Numbered from the stretch's first letter, positions 1-8,069 are shown. The stretch is 19,326 bases of DNA from Quisquiliibacterium sp036525975 (GCA_036525975.1 DATCZK010000178.1:1-19326), one strand, 5' to 3'. Program-made: numbers and translations. The notes: a model not told the origin generated them from the sequence alone.

Positions 1-19
1 CGCTGGGCGCGGCGCGTGC

Positions 20-46
20 GCTCGCCCCGCTGATACCGGGGCGAGC
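20..46. repeat. Strong 10-bp inverted repeat (hairpin)
   Basis: A perfect 10-base stem (20-29 pairing with 37-46) encloses a 7-base loop. It has no following T tract, so it is not a canonical intrinsic terminator. In frame 1 a TGA at 31-33 falls inside it, so it may lie at the 3' end of a + strand gene that begins before the window. That reading is inference from only ten codons. Confidence 0.45.
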
Positions 47-142
47 GGAGAGCGCGGACCCTCCCGCGCTGCCGCCGATTCCCGCGAAGCCGCTGCGCCG
101 CACGCGGTCTTCGCCGGGTGCATTGCAGTCAATGCGAAATCA

Positions 143-409
143 ATGCGTTCGAAGAACAGTCCGAACAATCTTCACCAGTGGGAGGCGATCGGCTATCTCA
201 AGGGCACGCATAAGGACGATCCGGCCGGCCCGAACCTGAACGACCCCGACACCGGCACCGGCTGGACCAACTACATCCTGACCGCGTCAGGGATGGCATT
301 CTCGAAGGACCACATCTACGCCTTCCACGCGGTGTGCGACCAGAACGGCGGGGCCGGCGTGCTGGGCGTCGCCGGGGCGCGCGTGCGAAGCGCACGACGT
401 CCGGGCTGA
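143..409 (+). CDS. Hypothetical protein, possibly the C-terminal part of a longer gene
   Basis: I do not recognise this 88-residue product. Third codon positions across the middle are almost all G or C, like the neighbouring real genes, so it looks coding. There is no signal peptide and no membrane segment; the middle is rich in Gly, Asp, Asn and aromatic residues (WTNYILTASGMAF), with one Cys. No Shine-Dalgarno sequence precedes the ATG at 143. The same frame is open back to base 2, so it could equally be the last ~135 codons of a gene entering from the left. A near-identical 8-mer containing ATG occurs 11 bases upstream in another frame. The Arg/Ala-rich C terminus may be read-through of non-coding DNA after a frameshift. 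Confidence 0.45.
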   Translation: MRSKNSPNNLHQWEAIGYLKGTHKDDPAGPNLNDPDTGTGWTNYILTASGMAFSKDHIYAFHAVCDQNGGAGVLGVAGARVRSARRPG

Positions 410-603
410 GACGCGTTCCGGCCGCGCCCTCGGCGCGGCTCGGGCGCGAAGACCACGCGCCAATCAGGGGAATCGCCCTGCGCGGGCGGCACCCTTCCTA
501 TTCTTCAAGGTCGGCGTCGCCGATGTTCGGGAGTCGTCGTGCGGCGCCTTGATCCCCTCCCGGCCGGCGCGCAGTTTCCGGTCTTGCGATGAAAGGATTC
601 TCG

Positions 604-1509
604 ATGCGAAACATGGTGTCCCTCGTCGCGGGTGGCGCGCTGTTGGCCATCTCCGCGCACCTGCCTGCCTTCGCCCAGGACAAGAAGGCGCTGATCGAGC
701 GAGGCCGATACCTCGCCAATGGCGCGGTCGCGTGCGCCAACTGCCACACGCCGCGCGGACCCGACTTCGCGCTGTTGCAGGACAAGGCCTACTCGGGCGG
801 CTTCAAGATCGTCGAGCCCGCCTTCGAGGTGTACACCGCGAACATCACGCCGGACAAGAACACCGGCATCGGCGCCTGGACCGACGCGCAGATCATCACG
901 GCGATCCGCGAGGGCAGGACGCGCGAGGGCAAGATCAACTTCCCGCCGATGCCGGTGCCCACGTACAACAGCATGTCGGACGCCGACGTGAAGGCGATCG
1001 TGGCGTACCTGCGCACGCTCAAGCCGATCCACAACGAGGTGCCGCAGTCGAAGTACAACGTGCCGCAGCAGGCGATGCCGCCCGCCAAGGGCAAGCCCGC
1101 GCCTTCGCCCAAAGACAAGGTCGCCTACGGCGGGTACATCGTCAACTCGCTCGCGCACTGCTTCGAGTGCCACTCCGGCCCCGACGCCAACGGCGTGCCC
1201 GACCTGCAGCGCAACCTCGGGTCCGGCGGATTCCTGATCACGCTGGCGCCGGGCGCGACCGTGATGACCGCCAACATCACGCAAGACCCGGAGACCGGCA
1301 TCGGCAAGTGGAGCGACGCCGACATCAAGAAGGCGCTGACCCAGGGCATCCGGCCCGACGGCCGCCGCCTGTCGCCGCCGATGCCCTACGAGTTCTTCAA
1401 GAACATGACGAACAGCGACGTGGATGCCGTGGTCGCCTACCTGCGCACGGTCCCGCCGATCAAGCGCGCCGTGGAGCGAACCGATTTCCAGAAGGCCAAC
1501 TTCAAGTAG
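604..1509 (+). CDS. Secreted diheme cytochrome c
   Basis: The product is 301 residues. A Sec signal peptide (about residues 1-25, ending AFA-Q) predicts a periplasmic electron carrier. Two cytochrome c domains each carry a CxxCH heme site: CANCH at 44-48 and CFECH at 186-190. Each is followed by a PPMP segment (near 114 and 260) that likely supplies the axial Met. This layout resembles cytochrome c subunits of membrane dehydrogenases (alcohol, aldehyde, nicotinate types), but no dehydrogenase gene is next to it. I chose ATG 604 over ATG 589 because AAAGGA (592-597) sits six bases before it and the signal peptide then starts cleanly at MRNMVS. The multicopper oxidase gene follows after 42 bases, separated by a GGCGCC/GGCGCC inverted repeat (1511-1533), so the two may be co-transcribed and exchange electrons (inference). 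Confidence 0.9.
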   Translation: MRNMVSLVAGGALLAISAHLPAFAQDKKALIERGRYLANGAVACANCHTPRGPDFALLQDKAYSGGFKIVEPAFEVYTANITPDKNTGIGAWTDAQIITAIREGRTREGKINFPPMPVPTYNSMSDADVKAIVAYLRTLKPIHNEVPQSKYNVPQQAMPPAKGKPAPSPKDKVAYGGYIVNSLAHCFECHSGPDANGVPDLQRNLGSGGFLITLAPGATVMTANITQDPETGIGKWSDADIKKALTQGIRPDGRRLSPPMPYEFFKNMTNSDVDAVVAYLRTVPPIKRAVERTDFQKANFK

Positions 1510-1551
1510 CGGCGCCGGTAGCGCGATGGCGCCGACGTCGCCGCCTGCGCG

Positions 1552-3036
1552 GTGCTGACCCGCCGGCGCCTGCTCGTCGGCGCCGCCGGCGCTGCGGGCA
1601 TCGGTGTCTCGGCAGCGCTGGCGGGCGCGGGCTCGGGTTCGAGCGGGAGCGCGGGGCCGCGTTTCACGCGACCGCTCGGCGCGCCCGCCGAACCGGTGGC
1701 CGGCAGCACGGTTGCCGTGCGACTGAGCGCGGCCGAGCGTCCGACCGCGCTCGCGTGCTTCGGCGGCCGGGCGCTGCCGATGTGGACCTTCGCCGAGGGC
1801 GCGTGGCCCCCGGTGATCCGCGTCGCTCTGGGCGAGCGGCTCGAGGCCACGCTCGAGAACCGGCTGCCCCGCCCCGAGGAGAGCACGTCGATCCACTGGC
1901 ACGGCGTGCGCCTGCCGAACGACCAGGACGGCGTTCCGTACCTGGTCCAGCCGCCGGTGCTGCCGGGCGAGAGCTTTCGCTACAGCTTCAAGCCCCCGGA
2001 CCCGGGCACGTTCTTCTTTCACACCCACTGCAACACGGTCGAGCAGCTCGGCAGGGGCCTCGTGGGCGTGCTGATCGTCGACGGCGACGCGACCGAGCCC
2101 TACGACGCCGACGAGGTGCTGCTGCTGCGCGACTGGCGCGTGGACGGCGATGCGGGCCGGTTCAATGCATTCTTCACGCTGCGCGGCGCCGCGCGCGCCG
2201 GAACCTACGGGTCGCTGCGCAGCGTCAACGGCGCCATCGACCCCGAGATCCGGCTGCCCGCGTCGGGCGACTGCCGGCTGCGCCTGATCAACGCCGACGT
2301 CACGCGAGTGATGGAGATCGGCGTGGAGGGTGCCGATGCGGCGGTCGTCGCGATCGACGGCACCGCGGTGCCGCCGTTCCCGCTGTCGAGCTGGTCGATG
2401 GGGCCCGCGATGCGCCTCGACCTCGTCGTGCGCGCGCCGCGCGACGGGCGAACCGCGCGGCTGGTCGACAGATCCGCGCCGGGCCGCTTCGAGCTCGCGC
2501 GCCTCGTCGGCCAGGGGGCGTCAAGACGCACGCGGGCGTTCGCCCCGGCGCCGCTGCGCGCGCCAGGCATCCCGCAGCCCGACCTCGCCAAAGCCACGCG
2601 CCTGCGCTTCGCGTTCCAGTCGAGCGATGCGGGGCGGTTCGTCGGCAGCGCCGCCGGCGCGCCGGGGGCTGCCCTGGGCGCGCTGTGCGTGAGCCAGAAG
2701 CTGTTCTGGACGATCAACGGGCGGCCGTGGCCCGACGGCGAGCACGCGCGCGTGCCGCCGCCGCTGGCCGTGCTCGAGCGCGGCCGATCCTACCTGTTCA
2801 CGCTGGACAACGAGACCCCGTTCGCGCACCCGATCCACATCCACGGCCACACGTTCCAGCTGCTGCGATCGACCAAACTGCAGCGCCCGCGTCATCACAC
2901 CGACACGCTGCTGCTGATGCCCGAGGAGCAGGCCGAGGTGGCGTTCGTCGCCGACAACCCCGGCGACTGGGTGTTCCACTGCCACGTGATCGAGCACCAG
3001 GAGAGCGGGATGATGGGCCACCTGAGGGTGACCTGA
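1552..3036 (+). CDS. Multicopper oxidase (laccase-like), Tat-exported
   Basis: A 494-residue multicopper oxidase that should couple one-electron oxidation of a substrate to four-electron reduction of O2 to water in the periplasm. All copper-binding signatures are present: HWHG at 115-118, HTH at 157-159, HPIHIHGH at 426-433, and HCH-x3-H-x4-M at 476-487, giving the type 1 Cys477 with Met487 as axial ligand. The N terminus (TRRRLLVG, then an Ala/Gly-rich stretch) is a twin-arginine signal, as expected for a cofactor-loaded enzyme. GTG 1552 is the only usable start after an in-frame stop at 1519; no clear Shine-Dalgarno precedes it, so translation may depend on the upstream cytochrome gene. There is no Met-rich insert of the CueO type, so the substrate (phenolics, metal ions or the adjacent cytochrome) cannot be read from sequence. 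Confidence 0.92.
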   Translation: MLTRRRLLVGAAGAAGIGVSAALAGAGSGSSGSAGPRFTRPLGAPAEPVAGSTVAVRLSAAERPTALACFGGRALPMWTFAEGAWPPVIRVALGERLEATLENRLPRPEESTSIHWHGVRLPNDQDGVPYLVQPPVLPGESFRYSFKPPDPGTFFFHTHCNTVEQLGRGLVGVLIVDGDATEPYDADEVLLLRDWRVDGDAGRFNAFFTLRGAARAGTYGSLRSVNGAIDPEIRLPASGDCRLRLINADVTRVMEIGVEGADAAVVAIDGTAVPPFPLSSWSMGPAMRLDLVVRAPRDGRTARLVDRSAPGRFELARLVGQGASRRTRAFAPAPLRAPGIPQPDLAKATRLRFAFQSSDAGRFVGSAAGAPGAALGALCVSQKLFWTINGRPWPDGEHARVPPPLAVLERGRSYLFTLDNETPFAHPIHIHGHTFQLLRSTKLQRPRHHTDTLLLMPEEQAEVAFVADNPGDWVFHCHVIEHQESGMMGHLRVT

Positions 3037-3370
3037 AACGTCGCGTCGATGCCTGCCTTCGCTCGCTGGCGCGCCCGATCGCTTCGTGCACTGGCGCTGC
3101 CGGACCTCGGATTCGCAGGCAGCAGCGGTCGCCCCGGTCGAACGCGGCGAAGAAGGCTCTCGGCACGCAGCCGACCTCGAACCCGCTCGGCTCGCGCCGG
3201 TGAAAGGGCGGCGAACGAGTGCGGATCATCCGTTGCGGCGTGTCCGGGAGGCGCGCGACTTCGGAGGAGTCGGCCAATGCACACGCGGTAGACAGTGCCC
3301 CCGTCGCCGGGTAGCCTGCCGGTTGGCGGAAGATGAACTCTGCACTTCGCGTGCGCCGGAGGTCGCGGTC
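3037..3370. other. 334-base gap between oxidase and cupin genes
   Basis: No convincing gene is present; the short open frames here have Arg/Ala/Pro-biased products typical of GC-rich non-coding DNA. Two details stand out. A GGAGGAG at 3264-3270 lies six bases before a four-codon frame, Met-His-Thr-Arg-stop (3277-3291). A TAGACA (3289-3294) and TAGCCT (3312-3317) separated by 17 bases could be a weak sigma-70 promoter for the cupin gene. Confidence 0.5.
3289..3317 (+). promoter_or_regulatory. Possible sigma-70 promoter for the cupin gene
   Basis: TAGACA (5 of 6 to the -35 consensus) and TAGCCT (3 of 6 to the -10 consensus) are spaced by 17 bases, about 54 bases before the cupin start. The weak -10 keeps confidence low. 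Confidence 0.3.
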
Positions 3371-3925
3371 ATGTTCGACGTTCAACGATTTGTCGACCAA
3401 TGCCAGGGTGCATTGAAGGAAACCGATCCCTCGGGCGCGATCCGCGAAATTCTCGAACGGACGGTGTCACAACCGGCCGACGTGCTGGCCGGTCTCGGCG
3501 AGCCGGACAAGGCGAGCGTTCAGAAGATCCACGTCGCTGACGACCTGACGATCCTCAACGTCATCTGGGGGCCGCACATGACGATCATGCCGCACGACCA
3601 CAAGATGGCGGCGATCATCGGGGTCTACACGGGAGCGGAAGACAACATCTTCTGGCGCCGTACCGGCGATCAGTCGGGTCTCGTCAGAGCGGCTGGTGCA
3701 CGCTCCCTCAGAGCGAAGGACGTTGAAGCCTTGGGGCCCGGGGCAATCCATTCCGTGACGAACCCCATCCCGCGCCTGACGGGCGCCATTCACGTGTATC
3801 TTGGTCCCTTCTTCACCGCCCACCGCAGCGAGTGGGATCCAGAGACGCTGATCGAGGCGACATACGACATCGAGAAGAACATGAGGCTATTTGAGGAGGC
3901 CAACGCCCGCCTCTCGATCAGGTAG
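3371..3925 (+). CDS. Cysteine-dioxygenase-like cupin (predicted metal-dependent enzyme)
   Basis: A 184-residue cytosolic protein of the double-stranded beta-helix fold, close in pattern to cysteine dioxygenase-like proteins. The core reads PHDHKM then VYTGAEDNIF; His75 and His77 with a later His127 (GPGAIHSV) match the three-His iron site of thiol dioxygenases. His141 lies in the following beta strand. The Gly-x-Glu-Asp-Asn segment after the HxH pair is the hallmark of this subgroup. The start at 3371 has GGAGG (3358-3362) eight bases upstream. A longer in-frame version from 3086 would add 95 residues of low-complexity, uncoding-looking sequence, so I rejected it. The substrate is uncertain: a small thiol or other carboxylate is likely. 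It stands alone, convergent with the AhpD-like gene. Confidence 0.85.
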   Translation: MFDVQRFVDQCQGALKETDPSGAIREILERTVSQPADVLAGLGEPDKASVQKIHVADDLTILNVIWGPHMTIMPHDHKMAAIIGVYTGAEDNIFWRRTGDQSGLVRAAGARSLRAKDVEALGPGAIHSVTNPIPRLTGAIHVYLGPFFTAHRSEWDPETLIEATYDIEKNMRLFEEANARLSIR

Positions 3926-3926
3926 C

Positions 3927-3950
3927 CCGTCCGGTTGCGCACGCGGACGG
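3927..3950. terminator. Possible bidirectional hairpin between convergent genes
   Basis: A perfect 7-base stem (927-933 pairing with 944-950 of the 3 kb block) starts two bases after the cupin stop and lies between two convergent genes. No T tract follows on either strand, so it may act with Rho or only protect 3' ends. Confidence 0.35.
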
Positions 3951-4008
3951 CGGCGCTACGGGCGAAGCACCCTGTGACCGTGCCGTGCCGCCGCGCGTGC
4001 CGGCGAAA

Positions 4009-4602
4009 TCATCGGGACCCGGGATCGCGGCCGACGGTGAGCGCGGCGCGGAACCTCGGGTCGGCGTCCGCGAAGACCTCCTCGGGCCCCGCGCCGGTCG
4101 CATCGAAGAACCGCGCCATGAAGCAGCGCAGCGACGCGCACAGCGCGATGTCGCAGATCTGGGTGTCGTCGAAACCGGCCGCGCGAAGCGCGTCGATGTC
4201 GCCGGCCGTGACCTCGCTCGCCATGCGCGCGACCTTGCGCGCGTAGGAGAGCATGGCCAGCTCGCGCGCGTCGAGCCCGGCGCCGCGAAGGTCGGTCTGC
4301 AGCGCCATGACCGCCTCCCTGGAACCCAGGTCTTCGATCAGCTGCCTGCCATAGACGAACGAACAGTAGGTCGACGGAACCTCCTGGGCGGCGACGAAGG
4401 TGATCAGTCGCCAGTCGCGGTCCGAGAGCGAGAAGCCCTTGCGGACGATGCCGAAGAAGTCCTCCCACGCGGGCAGCAGGTCGGGGCGCGCGGTCCAGCA
4501 CGCCGTCGCCTGCATCACGAAGCCCCGCGCTTGGACTTCGCCGCGCAGGATTTCGGCAACCCGGCCGGTGGCCTCGCTCGCATCGATGGTGCGCAGAAAC
4601 AC
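4009..4602 (-). CDS. AhpD-like / carboxymuconolactone decarboxylase family protein
   Basis: A 197-residue all-helical protein of the AhpD/CMD superfamily. Family features are the LSDRDWRLITFVAAQE helix leading into the active-site turn, the LSYARKVAR helix and the GFDDTQICDIALCAS helix. In AhpD the turn carries Cys-x-x-Cys-x3-His; here it is Ser77-Thr-Tyr-Cys80-x3-Tyr84, so the first Cys and the proton-relay His are both missing. Classic peroxidase chemistry is therefore doubtful. I chose GTG 4602: AAGGAG lies directly upstream with good spacing, and family members begin at this point (MFLRTI). An alternative start at 4677 would add 25 unrelated-looking residues. It is the last gene of the leftward run, 94 bases after the class V enzyme, and probably shares its transcript. 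Confidence 0.82.
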   Translation of the reverse strand: MFLRTIDASEATGRVAEILRGEVQARGFVMQATACWTARPDLLPAWEDFFGIVRKGFSLSDRDWRLITFVAAQEVPSTYCSFVYGRQLIEDLGSREAVMALQTDLRGAGLDARELAMLSYARKVARMASEVTAGDIDALRAAGFDDTQICDIALCASLRCFMARFFDATGAGPEEVFADADPRFRAALTVGRDPGSR

Positions 4603-4696
4603 GGTTTCTCCTTTTGGGTCGAGTGCTTGGAACGTGGTGTGCCCGGCAACTCCGATGCGCCGCCCGATGCGACGCACGCTGCACCGGCGTGTCGGC

Positions 4697-5896
4697 CTAG
4701 CCTCGCGGAAGCGCCGCGATCAGGCGGGCGATTTCGTCCTCGGTATTGTAGTAGTGGACCGAGGCCCGCGAGAGGCTGTCGATGCCGCGCGGGCCGAAGT
4801 CCATCGGCGCGGTGAGCATCGACGAGATCCAGATGTTGATGCCGTGCGCGGCCATCCGCGCCATCGTCTCGGCCGGCGTCTCGCCTTGCACGCGAAAGGT
4901 CACCAGGCCCGACTTCACGCGCCCGCGGTCGTGCACGGTCACGCCGGGCAGGCGGGCGAGTTCGCCGCGAAGCGTCTCGGCGAGCGAGCGCACCCGCGCC
5001 TCGATGCGCTCGAGGCCGATCGCGCGCGCGTAGCGAACCGCCGCCACCAGGCCGATCCGGCCGGCGACGTTCGACTCCCAGGTCTCGTATCGCTTGGCGT
5101 CGGCGGTGAGGCGAACGCCCGTCTCGCCGTCGAGCGCGGCCGACTTCAGGTCGACGAAGGCCGGCTCGATCTCGTCCATCCGGTCGCGGCGAACGTAGAG
5201 AAAGCCGGTGCCCCGCGGCCCGCGCAGGTACTTGCGCCCCGTTCCCGAGAGCACGTCGCAACCGATGGCCTGCACGTCGATCGGCATCTGCCCAACCGAC
5301 TGGCAGGCGTCGAGCATGTAGATCAGCCCGTGCCGACGCGCGACCTGGCCCACCTCGGCGGCCGGGTTCACCATGCCGCCCGCGGTCGTGGCGTGGGTGA
5401 GCAGGATGGCGCGCGTGCGCGGCGTGATCATCGCCTCGAGCGCGGGCACGTCCACCACCCCGTCGGCGTCCGACGGCGCGAGGTCCACCTCGAAACCCCG
5501 CCTTGCCGCCTGCTGCCGCAGTCCGAGGTAGTTCGAAACGTACTCGGCGGGGGCGTGGGTGATCACCCGGTCGCCGGGCCCGAGGCGAAGGCCGTAGAAG
5601 GCCATGTCCCAGGCGCGCGTGGCGTTCTCCACGTAGGCGATCTCGTCCGGGCCGGCGTTGAGCAGGCCGGCGAACTCGGTGTAAAAGGCTGCCAGCGTTC
5701 CGGCCGCGCGCTTCTCCGCCTCGTAGCCGCCGAAGCGCTCCTCGTCGCGCAGATGGGTCACGACGGCGTCGACCACCGGCCGCGGCATCAGCGCAGCGCC
5801 GGCGTTGTTGAAATGCACCAGGTCGCGGCAAGCGGGCGTTTCCTGCCTGAGCCGCTGGAGGTCCATGTCTCCGATGGCATCACCGTGATTCGGCAT
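4697..5896 (-). CDS. Class V aminotransferase-fold PLP enzyme
   Basis: A 399-residue PLP enzyme of the class V group (cysteine desulfurase, isopenicillin N epimerase, C-S lyase relatives). Visible landmarks are the FNNAGAALMP substrate-side segment (29-38), the THATTAGG stretch, the PLP-pyridine Asp196 in YMLDACQ, and the Schiff-base Lys222 in SGTGRKYLRGPRGTGFLYV. There is no active-site Cys loop that would make it a clear cysteine desulfurase; the RKYLRGPRG signature is typical of the epimerase/lyase-like branch. ATG 5896 is preceded by TTGGAG with six-base spacing. It follows the FAD oxidase gene by 98 bases on the same strand. Its substrate is probably an amino acid or amino-acid adduct handled together with the neighbouring oxidase and imine reductase (inference). 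The reaction cannot be fixed from sequence. Confidence 0.87.
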   Translation of the reverse strand: MPNHGDAIGDMDLQRLRQETPACRDLVHFNNAGAALMPRPVVDAVVTHLRDEERFGGYEAEKRAAGTLAAFYTEFAGLLNAGPDEIAYVENATRAWDMAFYGLRLGPGDRVITHAPAEYVSNYLGLRQQAARRGFEVDLAPSDADGVVDVPALEAMITPRTRAILLTHATTAGGMVNPAAEVGQVARRHGLIYMLDACQSVGQMPIDVQAIGCDVLSGTGRKYLRGPRGTGFLYVRRDRMDEIEPAFVDLKSAALDGETGVRLTADAKRYETWESNVAGRIGLVAAVRYARAIGLERIEARVRSLAETLRGELARLPGVTVHDRGRVKSGLVTFRVQGETPAETMARMAAHGINIWISSMLTAPMDFGPRGIDSLSRASVHYYNTEDEIARLIAALPRG

Positions 5897-5994
5897 CGCA
5901 GTCTCCAAAGATGTGAGCGCAGCGCCTAACGTATGGGAAGAACGTGTGAGCGGGCGTTTGACTGCGACCCTGCCGATGGCGCCCGGTGCAGCTC

Positions 5995-7119
5995 TCAGAT
6001 CACGAGGCGCTCGCCGGCATCGTTTCCCGCCTCGCGTCGCGCGAAGCGCTCGATGCGCAGTGCGTCGACGTCGATGAAGGGCGCCTCGCCGCAGGCTTCG
6101 TCGGCGATCACGCGGCCGATCGCGCCGGCCTGCTGCACGCCGTGCCCCGAGAAGCCGCAGGCGTTGATCCAGCCCTCCGCGCCCGGCATCCGGCCGAGCA
6201 CCGCGTTGCCGTCGGGCGTCATCTCGTAGTAGCCCCACCAGCAGGCGCGCCGATCGATCGCGAGCTGCTCGAACCAGGGGAAGCGCGTGAGCGCGCGCGC
6301 GTAGACCTCCTCGAGCCAGGGCCAGTCGATGCCTTCCTCGAAGCCGGTGTCGGCCGGGTTGCTGCACCCGAAGATCAGCCGCTCGCCCTCGGAGCGGAAG
6401 TACACGCCCGTTGCGAGGTCGATCGTGAGCGGATAGGGCGCGTGGGCGCGCAACTCGGCGGGCAACGGCGCCGTGGCGAACACGATGCGCCTCGCCGGCG
6501 CCACCGGCACGATCATCGCCGCCGCGCGCGCGACCTCGCCGGCCCACGGCCCGGCCGCGTTGACCACGAGCGGGGCGGCGAAGCGCCCGCTCGAGGCCTG
6601 CGCGTGCCAAAGGCCGTCGCGACGCTCGAGGCGCTGCACCGCCTCGCCGAAGAGGAACCTCGCGCCGAGCGCGCGCGCGCGGGCCACGTACTCGAGGCAG
6701 ATGCCGTGCGGGTCGACGATGCCGTCGGCGCCGCACCAGGTGGCGCCCGCCAGTTCGTCCACGCGCATCGGCACGCGCTCGGCGGCCTCCTGCGGCGTGA
6801 GCAGCTGCACGGGCGCGCCGAGCGCGCGCTGCATCGCCGCGCTCTGGCGCTGCGACTGCCAGCTCGCGTGCGGCACCGCGAACAGGTAGCCGTGGGGGCG
6901 ATAGTCGGCCTGCGGCATCGCCCGGTACTCCTCGATGCTGGCCATCGACAGCTTCACGTTCACCGCTTCCGAGAACTGGTGGCGAACGCCCGCAACGCTG
7001 CGCCCCGTGGACCCGGTGGCCGGGCCCGATTCGCGCTCGAGCACGACGACCTCGAAACCGCGCTCGGCCATGCGCCACGCGCAGGCGGCGCCGATGATCC
7101 CGGCGCCGACCACGATCAC
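5995..7119 (-). CDS. FAD-dependent amino acid/amine oxidase (DadA/DAO family)
   Basis: A 374-residue flavoenzyme of the D-amino acid oxidase/dehydrogenase superfamily. The N-terminal dinucleotide fold (GAGIIG, residues 5-10) is followed by an acidic strand end (VVVLERE) and GSTGRS, the usual FAD-binding run. The C-terminal TPDGNAVLG and CGFSGHGVQQA segments match the second FAD contact of DadA, sarcosine and glycine oxidase relatives. It should oxidise an amino or imino acid to the imine and pass electrons to O2 or the quinone pool. The start is GTG 7119, nine bases after AAGGG; the protein then begins directly at the FAD fold, which is short but normal. It begins 29 bases after the stop of the pyrroline-2-carboxylate-reductase-like gene, so the two enzymes probably act on one substrate. 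Confidence 0.88.
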   Translation of the reverse strand: MIVVGAGIIGAACAWRMAERGFEVVVLERESGPATGSTGRSVAGVRHQFSEAVNVKLSMASIEEYRAMPQADYRPHGYLFAVPHASWQSQRQSAAMQRALGAPVQLLTPQEAAERVPMRVDELAGATWCGADGIVDPHGICLEYVARARALGARFLFGEAVQRLERRDGLWHAQASSGRFAAPLVVNAAGPWAGEVARAAAMIVPVAPARRIVFATAPLPAELRAHAPYPLTIDLATGVYFRSEGERLIFGCSNPADTGFEEGIDWPWLEEVYARALTRFPWFEQLAIDRRACWWGYYEMTPDGNAVLGRMPGAEGWINACGFSGHGVQQAGAIGRVIADEACGEAPFIDVDALRIERFARREAGNDAGERLVI

Positions 7120-7148
7120 CGGGCCGCGCCCTTCGTGGCGCAGCTGGC

Positions 7149-8069
7149 TCAGCGTGCCCGGCAAAGCGATTCCCACGCCAGGCGCGCCGCGGCGAGATCC
7201 CACAAGGCCTGGCCCACGCTCTTGAACACGACCGGCCCTCTCGCCGGGGGCCGCGCCGACCCCGCCGCGACCTCCTCGAGCGCCGTGACCGTGCCCCAGT
7301 CGATCCCGGCCTGGATGAGGTCGCCCGCTTCGTGCCTGGCGCCCCCGGCGTCGTCGACGAACACGGCCGCCCTGCGCACCAGCGAGGCGGGCAGCTCGCA
7401 CATGCGCGGCTGGTACGCGCCCACCGCCGCCACGAAGGCGTCGTCGCGAACCCGGTCGGCGAACAGCGGCGCGGTCGCGGTGGTGGCCGTGACGACGATG
7501 CGCGCCTCCCCGAGCGCCGCTTCCACGTCGATCTCCACCCGTGCATCGATGCCGAGGCGGGCGCCGTGCTCGGCGAGCCGCTCGGCGCTCGCGCGCGAGC
7601 GCGACGCGATCCGCACGCGCGAGACGCCGCCGGCCGCGGCGAAGGCCTCCAGGTGCGAGCGGCCTTGCACGCCCGCGCCGATGAGCAGCATCTGCGCGCC
7701 CGCGCACTGCGGCGCGAGCAGCTTCATCGCCAGCAGCGACAGCGCGGCGGTGCGCCGCGCCGTCACGCTCGGTCCGTCGAGCATCAGCACGCGCTCGCCG
7801 GTGCCGGCGCGCATCAGCAGCACCTCACCCTGCAGGCTGGGCAGGCCGCGGCCGGCGTTTTCCGCGTGCACGGTCACGAGCTTGGTCGAGGCGAACTCGC
7901 CGTCGGTGGCGGGCATCACGAGCAACGAGCCGCCGGGCAGGGCGAGCGCGAGCCGCTCGGGGGCTTCGGTCAGGCCGGCGCTGCGGCGCAGCAGCATCGC
8001 GCGCAGCGCGTCCACCAACGGCCCGAACTCGAGCGCGGCGGTGGTCGATGCGGCGTCGAGCGCGAGCAT
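7149..8069 (-). CDS. Ornithine cyclodeaminase/mu-crystallin family, likely pyrroline-2-carboxylate reductase
   Basis: A 306-residue member of the ornithine cyclodeaminase/mu-crystallin family. The N-terminal half has the TKLVTV strand with the conserved Lys63 and the DGPSVTARRTAA block with substrate Arg. The Rossmann domain begins at IGAGVQGRSH (GxGxxG at 131-136). An Asp pair in FVDDAGG lies near the C terminus. Length and the segment LLVMPATDG fit the imine-reducing branch (delta1-pyrroline/piperideine-2-carboxylate reductase) better than true ornithine cyclodeaminase, though this is judgement by eye. Such enzymes use NAD(P)H to reduce the cyclic imine to L-proline or L-pipecolate. The imine is just what the adjacent FAD oxidase would make from the D-imino acid. 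It begins 17 bases after the radical SAM stop. Confidence 0.86.
   Translation of the reverse strand: MLALDAASTTAALEFGPLVDALRAMLLRRSAGLTEAPERLALALPGGSLLVMPATDGEFASTKLVTVHAENAGRGLPSLQGEVLLMRAGTGERVLMLDGPSVTARRTAALSLLAMKLLAPQCAGAQMLLIGAGVQGRSHLEAFAAAGGVSRVRIASRSRASAERLAEHGARLGIDARVEIDVEAALGEARIVVTATTATAPLFADRVRDDAFVAAVGAYQPRMCELPASLVRRAAVFVDDAGGARHEAGDLIQAGIDWGTVTALEEVAAGSARPPARGPVVFKSVGQALWDLAAARLAWESLCRAR

Noticed and set aside
1511..1533. GGCGCC inverted repeat as a terminator between cytochrome and oxidase genes
   Set aside because: The six-base stem lacks a T tract and lies within a likely co-transcribed pair, so I did not call a terminator.
505..2028. 507-codon open frame on the minus strand over the cytochrome and oxidase genes
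   Set aside because: Antisense shadow of two motif-rich genes in GC-rich DNA; the product is Arg/Gly/Ala-biased with no domain.
3086..3370. N-terminal extension of the cupin from an upstream ATG
   Set aside because: The extra 95 residues look non-coding, and a good ribosome site precedes ATG 3371.
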